From: an uncultured SAR86 cluster bacterium
GTDB taxonomy: Bacteria > Pseudomonadota > Gammaproteobacteria > Magnimaribacterales > D2472
Assembly (NCBI GenBank): GCA_902594515.1
Contig: CACJML010000001.1
Coordinates: 272,977 to 336,976 of the forward strand
Direction: 5' to 3'
DNA: 64,000 nucleotides
In this document: one piece after another, positions 18,314 to 26,730 of the stretch
Numbering within the stretch: the stretch's first letter is position 1
Layout of the letters: each line of letters starts with the position of its first letter
Notes under the pieces: model-generated
What the model was told of the DNA's origin: nothing
What the model saw: only the letters and a program-made list of their open reading frames with translations
Databases searched by the model: none
Program-made: the position numbers and the translations under genes

Positions 18314-19574
18314 TTAAAGTCTTAATATTAGATGAGCTCACCTCGAAACGAATAGATTTTTGTCTATATTTATTAATAGTTCTTCTTGCTAATCCATATC
18401 CCTTTTTGTTGAGTAAATTTGCAATCATTTGATCGCTTAATTTTTTTTGAGAAGATTTGATTAATAAGTCAATTTCTCTTATTAAGTTTCGTGAGGTAAT
18501 TTTTTTAGATTTAGAAACTGATGGAGCTAAAAGTGATTTCATGGGAAGGAGGCCATCATCATATTGGATATATTTTGCCCGAATAACTCTTGATACTGTC
18601 GAAGTAGAGAGGTTAAGCTCCTTTGCAATTTCCTTGCCAGAAAGAGGCTCTGGATCTATTGAAGTTTTTGTTAAAAATTTAATTTGTTTTTCGCAAATTA
18701 GGGTACCTATTTTAGATACATTTTTATTCCTAGTTTCAACTGCCTTTATGAACCATTTAGCTTCATGAACCTTATCTTTAATCTTTTGTGATACTGATTT
18801 TTCTTTTTTAAATGTCTCATATAGCTCAAGATCAAATTCCAAGCTTGGCAGATCATTTTCAATTAATTTAATCTCTAAACTCTTATCAGCACTACTTACC
18901 ACAATATCAGGACGTATGAATTCATTTTTTGCAAAATTCATTCCAGGGCTTAAATCACATTTTTTTATAAAATTAATTGCATCCCTTATCTTTTTTTTAT
19001 CGAAATTCATAGCTAATTCATTTTCCAAGTCCTGGAAATTAAAGTTTTCTGATCTAACTAGAATCGCATCTGCAATTTTTTTCACTTCAATATCAGAGAC
19101 TTTTTTATCAACTTGTATTTTAATCATTTCCTTAAAATCCCTTGCTCCAACACCGAGGGGATTAAGCTTTTGAACAACGTTAATTAAATTCTCTAAAATT
19201 TTTATTTGTGAATACTTGAAATCTAAAATATCTTCTAGTTCCTCAAGCTCATCGATCAACATACCATTTTCATCTAATGAATATATTAATGTTTGACAGA
19301 TTTTTTCATCTTCTTTTTCCAATGAAAGATCAAAAATTTGCATGAGCAGATGTTCTTGTAAATTAACTTCTTCTGAAAAGTTTTCATAATCTAATTCAAA
19401 AAATTCTTCATTTTCATTGTTATTTTTAATGAATGGATTTTCATCTCGATGATGTTTTATTTCTTCAAGCAATTCAAATTTTGACAGTTGTAGCAATTCA
19501 ATTGATTTTCGAAGGGATGGTGTCATCGCCAGAATTTGGCTCTGATTGAAAGTTTTTACTAACTTGATCGACAT
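18300..19574 (-). CDS. rpoN: RNA polymerase sigma-54 factor
   Basis: Alternative sigma factor that needs AAA+ activators and recognises -24/-12 promoters. The 424-residue protein has the N-terminal activator region (QSQILAMTPSLRKSIELLQL, about 11-30), the acidic region II, the core-binding domain, a helix-turn-helix with STSTVSRVIRAKY, and an intact RpoN box ARRTINKYR (396-404), so it should bind DNA. It follows lptB by 3 bp. The usual downstream hpf, ptsN and rapZ are missing here. I found no clear -24/-12 promoter in the intergenic regions of this window. Confidence 0.95.
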   Translation of the reverse strand: MSIKLVKTFNQSQILAMTPSLRKSIELLQLSKFELLEEIKHHRDENPFIKNNNENEEFFELDYENFSEEVNLQEHLLMQIFDLSLEKEDEKICQTLIYSLDENGMLIDELEELEDILDFKYSQIKILENLINVVQKLNPLGVGARDFKEMIKIQVDKKVSDIEVKKIADAILVRSENFNFQDLENELAMNFDKKKIRDAINFIKKCDLSPGMNFAKNEFIRPDIVVSSADKSLEIKLIENDLPSLEFDLELYETFKKEKSVSQKIKDKVHEAKWFIKAVETRNKNVSKIGTLICEKQIKFLTKTSIDPEPLSGKEIAKELNLSTSTVSRVIRAKYIQYDDGLLPMKSLLAPSVSKSKKITSRNLIREIDLLIKSSQKKLSDQMIANLLNKKGYGLARRTINKYRQKSIRFEVSSSNIKTLNERN

Positions 19575-19577
19575 GAG

Positions 19578-20297
19578 TTATTCAAAAGAAGAGCCTAAGT
19601 ACTTCTCCTTGGCTATAGGATTACTAACAATTTCTTCTTTGGTGCCTGCTAAAAATATTGATCCATCAACCATAAGATAGGATTTATCGCATATTTTTAG
19701 TGTTTCTCTGACATTATGATCTGTTATCAGGATTGAAATACCCATAGTCTTGATATGTGAAAGTAAATCTTTAATTTCGTCAACAGCTATTGGATCAATA
19801 CCGGAGAAGGGCTCATCTAGCAGTAGAAGTTTTGGACTTCCAATAAGAGTTCTAGCAATTTCTGTTTTTCTTCTTTGTCCCCCAGATAGTTCTCTTCCTT
19901 TTTTATTAATAATTTTTTTTAGATTGAAAGTATGAATAATCTCATCCACTGTCATTAGATTTGGTTGCTTTGATAGCTCACTAATACCAATGAGGTTTTC
20001 TATTACTGAAAGGTCGCTAAACAAAGAAGGTTCTTGTGGAAGGTATGCTAGCCCGTGATTGGCACGCTTATGTATTGGAAGGTTATGAATTTCATTTTCT
20101 TGAAAAAGGATTTTTCCACTGTTTATTTTCACAATGCCTGCTATGGCATAAAAAGTAGATGTTTTTCCTGCTCCATTCGGACCCAATAGACCAACTATCT
20201 GGTTCTTATTAACTGCTAGAGATATGTTTTGAATTATTAATTTTTCAACCACTTTGATGGAAATTTTTTCGCATGACATGAGAATACTTTCCATCAA
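19578..20297 (-). CDS. lptB: LPS export ABC transporter ATP-binding protein LptB
   Basis: Cytoplasmic ATPase that powers extraction of LPS from the inner membrane by LptFG. The 239-residue frame shows Walker A GPNGAGKTS (about 39-47), Q-loop YLPQEPSLF, signature LSGGQRRK, Walker B LLLLDEPF, and the switch His in ITDHNVRETL, all LptB-like. The longest frame starts with TTG at 20297; ATG at 20294 overlaps the lptA TGA by one base, and ATG at 20279 (MSCEKIS) best matches the length of homologues. Operon: kdsD-lptA-lptB-rpoN-mgtE. Confidence 0.94.
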   Translation of the reverse strand: MMESILMSCEKISIKVVEKLIIQNISLAVNKNQIVGLLGPNGAGKTSTFYAIAGIVKINSGKILFQENEIHNLPIHKRANHGLAYLPQEPSLFSDLSVIENLIGISELSKQPNLMTVDEIIHTFNLKKIINKKGRELSGGQRRKTEIARTLIGSPKLLLLDEPFSGIDPIAVDEIKDLLSHIKTMGISILITDHNVRETLKICDKSYLMVDGSIFLAGTKEEIVSNPIAKEKYLGSSFE

Positions 20298-20692
20298 TTA
20301 GACCCTCCAAGCTGGTAGAGTATTTTTTTAGATTTAAGCTCTCCGTCAGTAGTCCTAAGAACTGCCTCACCCACTAATGATATTTCTTTTGCCGGGGTAT
20401 ATTTTATTTGTTTTGCTTCTCCAAAAATCTTTTCAGGATTTTCAAGATTTATTCTTGCGGGATTTCCCATAATAGAAATTACTTCTTCATTCATGGAAAT
20501 CGTTGCAGTTGTTCCAGATATTTGAAAATCATCAGAGGTCATGGATATCGCTCCATCAAGAGATATTATTTTCTTGCTTGGATCATAGTCAATAATTTCA
20601 GCATTTATCTTAAATTCATTTTGATTAGCACCAGCATAATGACTTGCTAGAATTACTATCGTTAGACAAACAAGATTGGAAACAGATTTCAT
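20294..20692 (-). CDS. lptA: LPS periplasmic bridge protein LptA
   Basis: Periplasmic beta-jellyroll protein that carries LPS between LptC and LptD. The 132 residues include a signal peptide (about 1-22, ending near AGA) and an OstA-type repeat domain: KINAEIIDYDPSKKIISLDGAI, then ISGTTATISM, then KIFGEAKQIKY. At 132 residues it is clearly shorter than E. coli LptA (185). Its start overlaps the kdsD stop by 4 bp, which leaves no room for the kdsC and lptC genes normally found there. Confidence 0.88.
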   Translation of the reverse strand: MKSVSNLVCLTIVILASHYAGANQNEFKINAEIIDYDPSKKIISLDGAISMTSDDFQISGTTATISMNEEVISIMGNPARINLENPEKIFGEAKQIKYTPAKEISLVGEAVLRTTDGELKSKKILYQLGGSN

Positions 20693-21654
20693 ATAATGCC
20701 AAATTCAAGAAGCTGATGCATTGTTATGACTGAGGGTTGTTTTTTGTGATTAAGGACATTAAGTGTAAAAATTTTATTCTTCTCCATTAGAGTTGCAGCG
20801 TCTATGGCAAGATTATTTTCAGAAATGCTAATAAATTTTTTTGTCATAACACTTGATACAGAGTTATTCTCAATATCAATTTCTTGATTTAATGCTCTTC
20901 TTAGATCTCCGTCAGTAAATATACCAACAACCTCTTCATTATTAACAACAAGAGCCATGCCAAGCTTTTTAGAGGTAACTTCAATAATTGTATCTTTAAT
21001 ACTTGAGTCAATTTCGACGCATGGAACTTTATTTCCACTAATAGCAAGATCGGCAACATATGTTGTTAATTTTTTGCCTAATTCACCTGCAGGATGAGAT
21101 TTTGCAAAATCTTCGCTCGAAAAGTTCTTTTCCTCAATTAAAGAAATTGCCAATGCATCCCCAATTACCATTGATGCAGTGGTTGAACTTGTGGGTGCAA
21201 GATCATGTGGACAAGCTTCTTTTTCAACTTGAACTTTTAAGTGCACTGAAGATGCTTTTGCAATTGAGGAATTAGCATTACCCGTAATAGAAAAGATATC
21301 TGAGGTCATTCTCTTTAAGGCAGGCAAAATCGCAGTAACTTCTTTGGTTTCACCTGAATTTGAAAAGATTAAGACCGCATCATCTTTTGCAATCATTCCA
21401 AGGTCACCATGAGCTGCTTCAGTTGGATGAATAAAAAAAGAAGGTGTTCCAGTGCTTGCTAATGTTGCAGAAACTTTCTGGCCCACGTGCCCTGACTTGC
21501 CAACACCCATAACAATTAGTTTTCCTTTAAGAAGTGACACTTTTTTACCAATTTCTGCAAAAGATTTGTCAACTTGATTGCTCAGAGATGCAATCGAATC
21601 TGCTTGTATTTCAATAGTTTTTTTTGCTGAATTGATAAATTTATTAGTACTCAT
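20689..21654 (-). CDS. kdsD: Arabinose-5-phosphate isomerase (KDO pathway)
   Basis: Interconverts ribulose 5-phosphate and arabinose 5-phosphate, the first step of KDO synthesis; KdsA, which uses the product, is encoded at 54467-55294. The 321-residue protein has a SIS domain (about 40-175) with GVGKSGHVGQK, FSNSGETKEV and SSTTAS, then a CBS pair (about 205-320), including GIFTDGDLRRAL. It heads the kdsD-lptA-lptB-rpoN operon and is divergent from mlaC across 31 bp. Confidence 0.95.
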   Translation of the reverse strand: MSTNKFINSAKKTIEIQADSIASLSNQVDKSFAEIGKKVSLLKGKLIVMGVGKSGHVGQKVSATLASTGTPSFFIHPTEAAHGDLGMIAKDDAVLIFSNSGETKEVTAILPALKRMTSDIFSITGNANSSIAKASSVHLKVQVEKEACPHDLAPTSSTTASMVIGDALAISLIEEKNFSSEDFAKSHPAGELGKKLTTYVADLAISGNKVPCVEIDSSIKDTIIEVTSKKLGMALVVNNEEVVGIFTDGDLRRALNQEIDIENNSVSSVMTKKFISISENNLAIDAATLMEKNKIFTLNVLNHKKQPSVITMHQLLEFGII

Positions 21655-21685
21655 ATTGAAATCTTAACCTAACACTAATGTTATA

Positions 21686-22300
21686 ATGAAGTTAATGAAA
21701 AAAGTTTTTACATACATATTCTCATTATTATTTTTAGTCCCTGCAAATAGTACTGAAATAAACCCTCAGACCTTTATTGATAGCAATGCTCAGTCTATGG
21801 TGCAGGTTATAGTTAATAATCAAGATTTATTTGAATCTGATCCTGATCTCTTTAAAAAGAAGATAAAAGATATCTTTGAACCCATGGTCGATTTTAGAAG
21901 AGTTTCAGCTAGTGTTATGGGTAAGGAAAATTATTTAAAGGCTTCAATTGAACAAAGGTCTGAATTTATTGAAGTATTCAAAAACTCTCTGCTTGATACT
22001 TATGCATCTACCTTAGCGCAGTGGGGAGATCAAAAAATAATCACTAACTTCACGAATAAAAGTTCATTTGAGAAGATTGAGGATGTAAATCAAGATCTAG
22101 TTACCGAGTCAAATTCTTATCCAATAACTTATAAAGTTAGAAAATCAGGAGAAGGCTGGAAAATTATTAATATCATTGTTAATGGTGTTAATCTTGGGCT
22201 AACTTTTAGAAATCAATTCAGAGCCCTTGCAGAAGAATTTGATGGTGATATTGATAAAGTAATTCTGAACTGGACTTCAGATGCAAACATACCTGAATAA
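21686..22300 (+). CDS. mlaC: Phospholipid-binding periplasmic protein MlaC
   Basis: MlaC shuttles phospholipid between the outer membrane MlaA complex and the inner-membrane MlaFEDB transporter. The 204 residues begin with a signal peptide (MKLMKKVFTYIFSLLFLVPANS) and continue with the Tol_Tol_Ttg2 domain, with FEPMVDFRRVSASVMGKENY and the C-terminal YKVRKSGEGWKIINIIVNGVNLG. ATG 21686 overlaps a TATAAT sequence, so the in-frame ATG at 21695 may be the real start. mlaF, mlaE and mlaD are not next to it. Its TAA overlaps the next ATG. Confidence 0.92.
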   Translation: MKLMKKVFTYIFSLLFLVPANSTEINPQTFIDSNAQSMVQVIVNNQDLFESDPDLFKKKIKDIFEPMVDFRRVSASVMGKENYLKASIEQRSEFIEVFKNSLLDTYASTLAQWGDQKIITNFTNKSSFEKIEDVNQDLVTESNSYPITYKVRKSGEGWKIINIIVNGVNLGLTFRNQFRALAEEFDGDIDKVILNWTSDANIPE

Positions 22301-22542
22301 TGGACCATGAAAAAATTAAAAGTATTTTGGAGACCAACCTTCAGGGTTCTGAGGTAACTCTCTCCAATTCTGACTGTAATCTTACACTGACAATAGTTTC
22401 CGATAAATTTATCGGGCAAAAGGTACTCAATAGGCATAAAGAGGTTTTATCTCACCTCAAGGAATGTTTCTCCTCGGGGGAGCTCCATGCATTAAGTATT
22501 AAGACTTTGACCAAAGAGGAGTTCAGTCTTGGAAAAACTTAG
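22300..22542 (+). CDS. ibaG: BolA/IbaG-family protein
   Basis: Small 80-residue BolA-fold protein; family members pair with monothiol glutaredoxins and act in iron-sulfur cluster or stress physiology. The length and the helix-turn signature (KFIGQKVLNRHKEVLSHLKE, about 37-56) fit the family. Position between mla genes and murA is that of ibaG (yrbA) in E. coli, so I favour IbaG over BolA. The invariant His of the BolA C-terminal helix corresponds to LHALSIKTLT. It overlaps murA by 14 bp. Confidence 0.88.
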   Translation: MDHEKIKSILETNLQGSEVTLSNSDCNLTLTIVSDKFIGQKVLNRHKEVLSHLKECFSSGELHALSIKTLTKEEFSLGKT

Positions 22543-23785
22543 GATCATAGGTGGTTCAAGATTAGAGGGATCAATAGAATGCTCAGGCTCAAAAAATGCT
22601 GCCTTACCAATATTAGCTGCATCAATACTTTCTGATAGAACTATTACGTTTGATAATTTGCCTTATTTGCAAGACATAACAACCATGTTTGAGCTTCTTG
22701 GTTCAATGGGAGTAGATATAGTTTTAGACGAGTCAATGAAGTTTTCAGTTGATTCATCAAATATTAAGAACTTTGAGGCCCGATATGAACTTGTAAAAAC
22801 CATGAGGGCATCAATACTAGTTTTGGGGGCCTTATTGGGAAGGTATGGTCAAGCAAAAATTGCTTTACCAGGCGGCTGTGCTATTGGAACAAGGCCTGTA
22901 AATTTTCATTTAACCGCACTTGAACAAATGGGTGCTGAAATAGAATTAGATGGTGGTTATATAATCGCAAAAGCCAATAAGCTTTGCGGAGCAGATATAA
23001 CTTTTGGAGGTGTGACTGTTACTGGAACTGAAAATCTAATTATGGCTGCTGTTCTGGCTAATGGAAAAACCATCTTAAGGAATGCAGCTAGAGAACCTGA
23101 GGTTGTGGATTTATCTAATTTTCTCAATTCAATCGGTGCTAATATTGAGGGTGCTGGCTCTGATGAAATTCACATAGAAGGTGTAAAAGAATTGACAGGC
23201 GGAGATTGCATTATTCCATCAGATAGAATTGAGGCAGGAACTTATCTTGCAGCAGCCACACTTACAAATGGCTCTATAACAATTAACAAAGTAGATCCCA
23301 AAAGGTTGGAAAATATCCTTTCAAAACTAAGGCTATGTGGTGCAGATATTGAAACAGCAAATGAATCTGTTTCCATCGAAATGAAGAAAGAAATTCATCC
23401 TGTTGATATTCAAACTCAGCCATTCCCAGGATTTCCTACAGATATGCAAGCTCAATTCACGGTTCTAAATGCTTTATCAAAAGGGTCATCAGTTATTACT
23501 GAAAATGTTTTTGAAAATCGTTTTATGCATGTTCAAGAATTAGTTCGCATGGGTTGCAATATCTCCATTCAAGGAAAAAATGCATTTATTCAGGGAGTTA
23601 AAGCGATAACAGGTGCCCAGGTGATGGCTACAGATTTGAGAGCATCCGCCTGTTTAATTCTGGCAGGATTATGTGCTGAAGGTGAAACAATAGTTGATCG
23701 AATCTATCACATCGATAGGGGCTATGAGAGGATAGAAGAAAAGTTATCTTACCTTGGAGCAAACATAATTAGATTACCTAGATAG
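22529..23785 (+). CDS. murA: UDP-N-acetylglucosamine 1-carboxyvinyltransferase
   Basis: First committed step of peptidoglycan synthesis: transfers enolpyruvate from PEP to UDP-GlcNAc in the cytoplasm. The 418-residue protein has the typical N-terminus LRIIGGSRLEGSIECSGSKNAALP, the catalytic-loop motif PGGCAIGTRPV with the nucleophile Cys that is the fosfomycin target, and the C-terminal DLRASACLILAGL. Length matches E. coli (419). It is coupled to ibaG and converges on the degS-like gene with an 8-bp overlap of coding ends. Confidence 0.97.
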   Translation: MEKLRIIGGSRLEGSIECSGSKNAALPILAASILSDRTITFDNLPYLQDITTMFELLGSMGVDIVLDESMKFSVDSSNIKNFEARYELVKTMRASILVLGALLGRYGQAKIALPGGCAIGTRPVNFHLTALEQMGAEIELDGGYIIAKANKLCGADITFGGVTVTGTENLIMAAVLANGKTILRNAAREPEVVDLSNFLNSIGANIEGAGSDEIHIEGVKELTGGDCIIPSDRIEAGTYLAAATLTNGSITINKVDPKRLENILSKLRLCGADIETANESVSIEMKKEIHPVDIQTQPFPGFPTDMQAQFTVLNALSKGSSVITENVFENRFMHVQELVRMGCNISIQGKNAFIQGVKAITGAQVMATDLRASACLILAGLCAEGETIVDRIYHIDRGYERIEEKLSYLGANIIRLPR

Positions 23786-24758
23786 ACTCAGTCTTAATTC
23801 TGTAAGAATGCAATTCACCCTTATCATCCATGAGAGTTAAGTTTATCGGATCACCTGGAAAAGCATTTTCAAGTACCAACCTTAACCTGTCTAAACTCAT
23901 GGGCTCTTCATTTATTTGAAGGATGCATAATCTTTCATGTGTTTCAAATAAATCTAAGATTGGACCACTTGAATAATTAACGATCTCCCCACAATATTTA
24001 AGCTGGTTATTATGTAAAACTCTTAATGAACGGATAGAAAAATTTCCAAGGGATGCTTTCTTTGCAAGTCCAAACTTAATTATTTCAGAGGCTATATCGG
24101 AAAGCTTATCAACCGGCAAAGCAAAACTTATGCCCGAAAAAGAGCCAGTTGTTGAAAAAATTTTTGATGTAATTCCAACTAATTCTCCATTTTCATTAAC
24201 CAATGCTCCACCTGAATTTCCTGGGTTTACTGCGGCATCGGTCTGTATGAGCTCTAGATATGGGTTTCCAGTATTCCTATTATTAGCACTTACAATTCCT
24301 GATGTAACGGTTAAACCAAGTCCAAATGGATCGCCTATTGCATATACTTTGTCACCAATACTTATCGAATTTTTTTTTGCAAAGACAATTGAATTTAAAT
24401 CCAACTCATTGTCATTAGTAACTTTAAGTATGGCTAAGTCAGAGCGTTTATCAAAGCCAATTAAATTTGCATCTAGATTGATGCCTTCATTGGTTTCCAG
24501 TACAAAGTTTTGTATCCCACTGATCACATGAAGATTTGTTACTATATAACCATCATCGGAGATAATTACCCCTGAACCAATATGCTTGTCATTGAAAGCT
24601 GATGACCGAGTTGGTTTTGTTTTAATGATCACAACAGATTTAACTATTTTTTCAAAATTAAGATCATTTCTATCAAATGAGAAGTGAAATATACTAAACA
24701 CGGCTAGAGCCGTCACCGCAACTGTGATAATTGATTTGAAATTAAGATTAATCGCCAT
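23778..24758 (-). CDS. degS: Membrane-anchored DegS/HtrA-type serine protease
   Basis: Trypsin-like S1C protease of 326 residues: one N-terminal membrane anchor (about 9-27), a protease domain with the triad H77 (TNLHVI), D107 (SDLAILKV) and S182 (NPGNSGGAL), and a single divergent C-terminal PDZ-like domain (about 235-326). One PDZ and an anchor instead of a cleavable signal favour DegS, the sensor that cleaves RseA, over DegP or DegQ. Position beside murA and zapE is conserved. No rseA/rpoE is in the window. It is divergent from zapE with 11 bp between starts. Confidence 0.88.
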   Translation of the reverse strand: MAINLNFKSIITVAVTALAVFSIFHFSFDRNDLNFEKIVKSVVIIKTKPTRSSAFNDKHIGSGVIISDDGYIVTNLHVISGIQNFVLETNEGINLDANLIGFDKRSDLAILKVTNDNELDLNSIVFAKKNSISIGDKVYAIGDPFGLGLTVTSGIVSANNRNTGNPYLELIQTDAAVNPGNSGGALVNENGELVGITSKIFSTTGSFSGISFALPVDKLSDIASEIIKFGLAKKASLGNFSIRSLRVLHNNQLKYCGEIVNYSSGPILDLFETHERLCILQINEEPMSLDRLRLVLENAFPGDPINLTLMDDKGELHSYRIKTESI

Positions 24759-24769
24759 AATTTAAAAAG

Positions 24770-25798
24770 ATGATATCAATATCTATTCTAGATGAATTCC
24801 AAAAAAAGGACATTAAGCTAGATTCTAAACAAGTAGAATTTTTGAACCTTGTTGAGGTTTCAATTAAACGAGACAAAAAAATTTTTAGTTTTTTGAGATC
24901 CAAAAAAATCCCAAGCATATATTTGTATGGCGGCGTGGGAATAGGCAAAACTATCCTTTTGAAAAGCATTGCTAGTAAGCTAAATCAAGAATTTGAATTT
25001 ATTCACTTTACTAACTTTATGAACCACATAAAAAAGGAGCTCGATAAATTAGATGACCAAAAAAATCCATTAGATAGAGTCATAGATGAGCTTAAAGATC
25101 AAAAAAGAATAATATTTATTGATGAGTTTCAGGTAGAGGATGTGGCTGATGCAATGATAATTGCAGAAATTATCCCAAAAATTTATTTAAATAAAATCCC
25201 TTTATTCATTTCTTCTAATTCAAGTGTAGATGAGCTATATCAAAATGGTCTTCAGAGAGAAAAATTAATTAAATCTCTTCAATTTATAAAAAATGATTTT
25301 CTGTACCATCATTTAGATTCAACAAAAGATTACAGAAAAACGAATTCATCTCTACTAAACATGGATTCATCTAATGAAAATGAAATCATTAAATTAATTG
25401 AAAGCTATTTTGGTGAAAAGGTTAAATTAGACAATGAATTAATTTTGAATAATAGAAAATTCCCTGTAAAAGGTTTCACGGCTGAATGCCTATGGATAGA
25501 TCTTGAAAGTTTTTTTTCATTGCCTGTTGCAACTCAGGATTTCAATATTTTATGCAGAGATTTCAATTGGATTTTTTTAAGCAATATTTCAATTGTTAAC
25601 GATGAATCAATGGATTTGGTCAGAAGACTAATAGCCTTTGTTGACATAGCATATATTGCTAATACAAAAATAAAGTTTTTTTATCCTGCAGCAGATTTGC
25701 CTCATATTTATGATGGCAAGGGGCTTATAAAGTTGTGGGAAAGAACAGCAAGCAGATTGGTTGAAATGTCATCCCAAGAATACATCACAAAAAATTAA
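24770..25798 (+). CDS. zapE: Cell-division AFG1-like ATPase ZapE
   Basis: AAA+ ATPase that associates with the Z ring in E. coli. The 342 residues have Walker A GGVGIGKT (54-61), a Walker B IIFIDEFQVEDVADAMI region (about 114-130), and the AFG1 motifs SSNSSVDELY and CLWIDLESFFSLPVATQDF. Position upstream of rplM-rpsI and next to degS matches E. coli. It lies 11 bp from the divergent protease gene, so its promoter must overlap that gene or its leader. Confidence 0.93.
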   Translation: MISISILDEFQKKDIKLDSKQVEFLNLVEVSIKRDKKIFSFLRSKKIPSIYLYGGVGIGKTILLKSIASKLNQEFEFIHFTNFMNHIKKELDKLDDQKNPLDRVIDELKDQKRIIFIDEFQVEDVADAMIIAEIIPKIYLNKIPLFISSNSSVDELYQNGLQREKLIKSLQFIKNDFLYHHLDSTKDYRKTNSSLLNMDSSNENEIIKLIESYFGEKVKLDNELILNNRKFPVKGFTAECLWIDLESFFSLPVATQDFNILCRDFNWIFLSNISIVNDESMDLVRRLIAFVDIAYIANTKIKFFYPAADLPHIYDGKGLIKLWERTASRLVEMSSQEYITKN

Positions 25799-25804
25799 TT
25801 CTTC

Positions 25805-25845
25805 GAGCATAATTTGTTGATTAAATGCTCATGAAACATTAATAT
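25805..25845 (+). promoter_or_regulatory. rplM promoter region with inverted repeat
   Basis: TTGATT (25817-25822) and TAATAT (25840-25845) with a 17-bp spacer look like a sigma-70 promoter for rplM-rpsI. An inverted repeat GAGCAT (25805-25810) / ATGCTC (25825-25830) surrounds the -35 element. It could be the weak end of the zapE transcript or a protein-binding site. The predicted leader before ATG 25868 would be about 16 nt. Confidence 0.45.
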
Positions 25846-25867
25846 TCACGTCTATTTTTAGAAACAA

Positions 25868-26302
25868 ATGAAAACAGAATCACTAAAAAAGCAATCAGTT
25901 GATCCAAAGTGGTACATTGTTGATGCTGATGGGCAAATTCTTGGACGATTTGCCTCTAAGTTAGCTGATAGGCTTCGTGGAAAAGATAAACCAACTTTTA
26001 CTCCTCATACTGATGGAGGAGACTTCGTGGTGGTCATCAATGCAGAAAAAGTAGCTGTCACAGGAACCAAGCATGACAAGAAAACTTATTACAGACACTC
26101 ACAGTATCCTGGAGGACTAAAAGAAAAAACTTTTAAAGAAATGATTGATAAAAAGCCTGAGGAAGTTATTAGGCTCGCTGTTAAAGGCATGCTCCCTAAA
26201 AATAAATTAAGCAATCAAATTATCAAGAAACTAAAAATTTATGCTGGTTCAGACCATCCGCATGATTCACAACAACCTGAAATTTGGAAACCAATTAAAT
26301 GA
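25868..26302 (+). CDS. rplM: 50S ribosomal protein L13
   Basis: Early-assembly 23S rRNA-binding protein. The 144 residues match L13 throughout: the [26 protein letters not shown]-terminal region, the [22 protein letters not shown] block, and the [11 protein letters not shown] motif. Length is normal (142 in E. coli). Its last bases overlap the rpsI start by 4 bp, the conserved rplM-rpsI pair. In E. coli L13 represses its own operon; no such site could be confirmed here. Confidence 0.98.
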   Translation: MKTESLKKQSVDPKWYIVDADGQILGRFASKLADRLRGKDKPTFTPHTDGGDFVVVINAEKVAVTGTKHDKKTYYRHSQYPGGLKEKTFKEMIDKKPEEVIRLAVKGMLPKNKLSNQIIKKLKIYAGSDHPHDSQQPEIWKPIK

Positions 26303-26688
26303 GCGAAATCCACTATGCAACGGGCAGAAGAAAGACTTCCTCTGCAAGAGTTTATCTGAGTAAAGGAAAAGGAGATATTACTGTTAATAGTAAACCTCTA
26401 AACGAATACTTTGGTAGACAGGTTGCTCAGATGCTTGTCATGCAACCTTTGAAGCTAACTGAGTTAGATGAAAAAGTTAACATTAAAGTTATGGTCAAGG
26501 GCGGCGGTAGTTTTGGTCAAGCAGGTGCAATCAGGCATGGTATATCTAGAGCCCTGATTGAGTATGATGAAGAGCTTAGACCTCAACTAAAAAAAGCTGG
26601 TTTGTTGACCAGAGATCCAAGGAAAGTTGAAAGAAAAAAACCTGGTTTGAAGAAAGCTAGAAAGAGCTCTCAATTCTCAAAACGGTAG
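26299..26688 (+). CDS. rpsI: 30S ribosomal protein S9
   Basis: The C-terminal tail of S9 reaches the P-site tRNA. The 129-residue protein shows the [14 protein letters not shown] start region, the [19 protein letters not shown] block, and the basic C-terminus ending SSQFSKR with the terminal Lys-Arg that contacts tRNA. Length equals the usual 130. It is coupled to rplM and followed after 42 bp by petA. Confidence 0.98.
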   Translation: MSEIHYATGRRKTSSARVYLSKGKGDITVNSKPLNEYFGRQVAQMLVMQPLKLTELDEKVNIKVMVKGGGSFGQAGAIRHGISRALIEYDEELRPQLKKAGLLTRDPRKVERKKPGLKKARKSSQFSKR

Positions 26689-26730
26689 TGGTTTATATAG
26701 ACTAATTATATTAGAATATAAATCCCAATT

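Noticed and set aside
21656-21687. TTGAAA and TATAAT between kdsD and mlaC as an mlaC promoter
   Set aside because: The spacer would be 20 bp and the -10 overlaps the first mlaC ATG. It works only if translation starts at 21695 with almost no leader, so it is mentioned under mlaC and not called.
24130-24531. 133-codon open frame opposite the degS-like gene
   Set aside because: Lies fully within the conserved protease domain on the other strand; no recognisable domain or start signal.
26689-26730. Promoter for petABC between rpsI and petA
   Set aside because: AT-rich with several TATA-like strings, but no -35/-10 pair at acceptable spacing; petA may be read from the rplM promoter.
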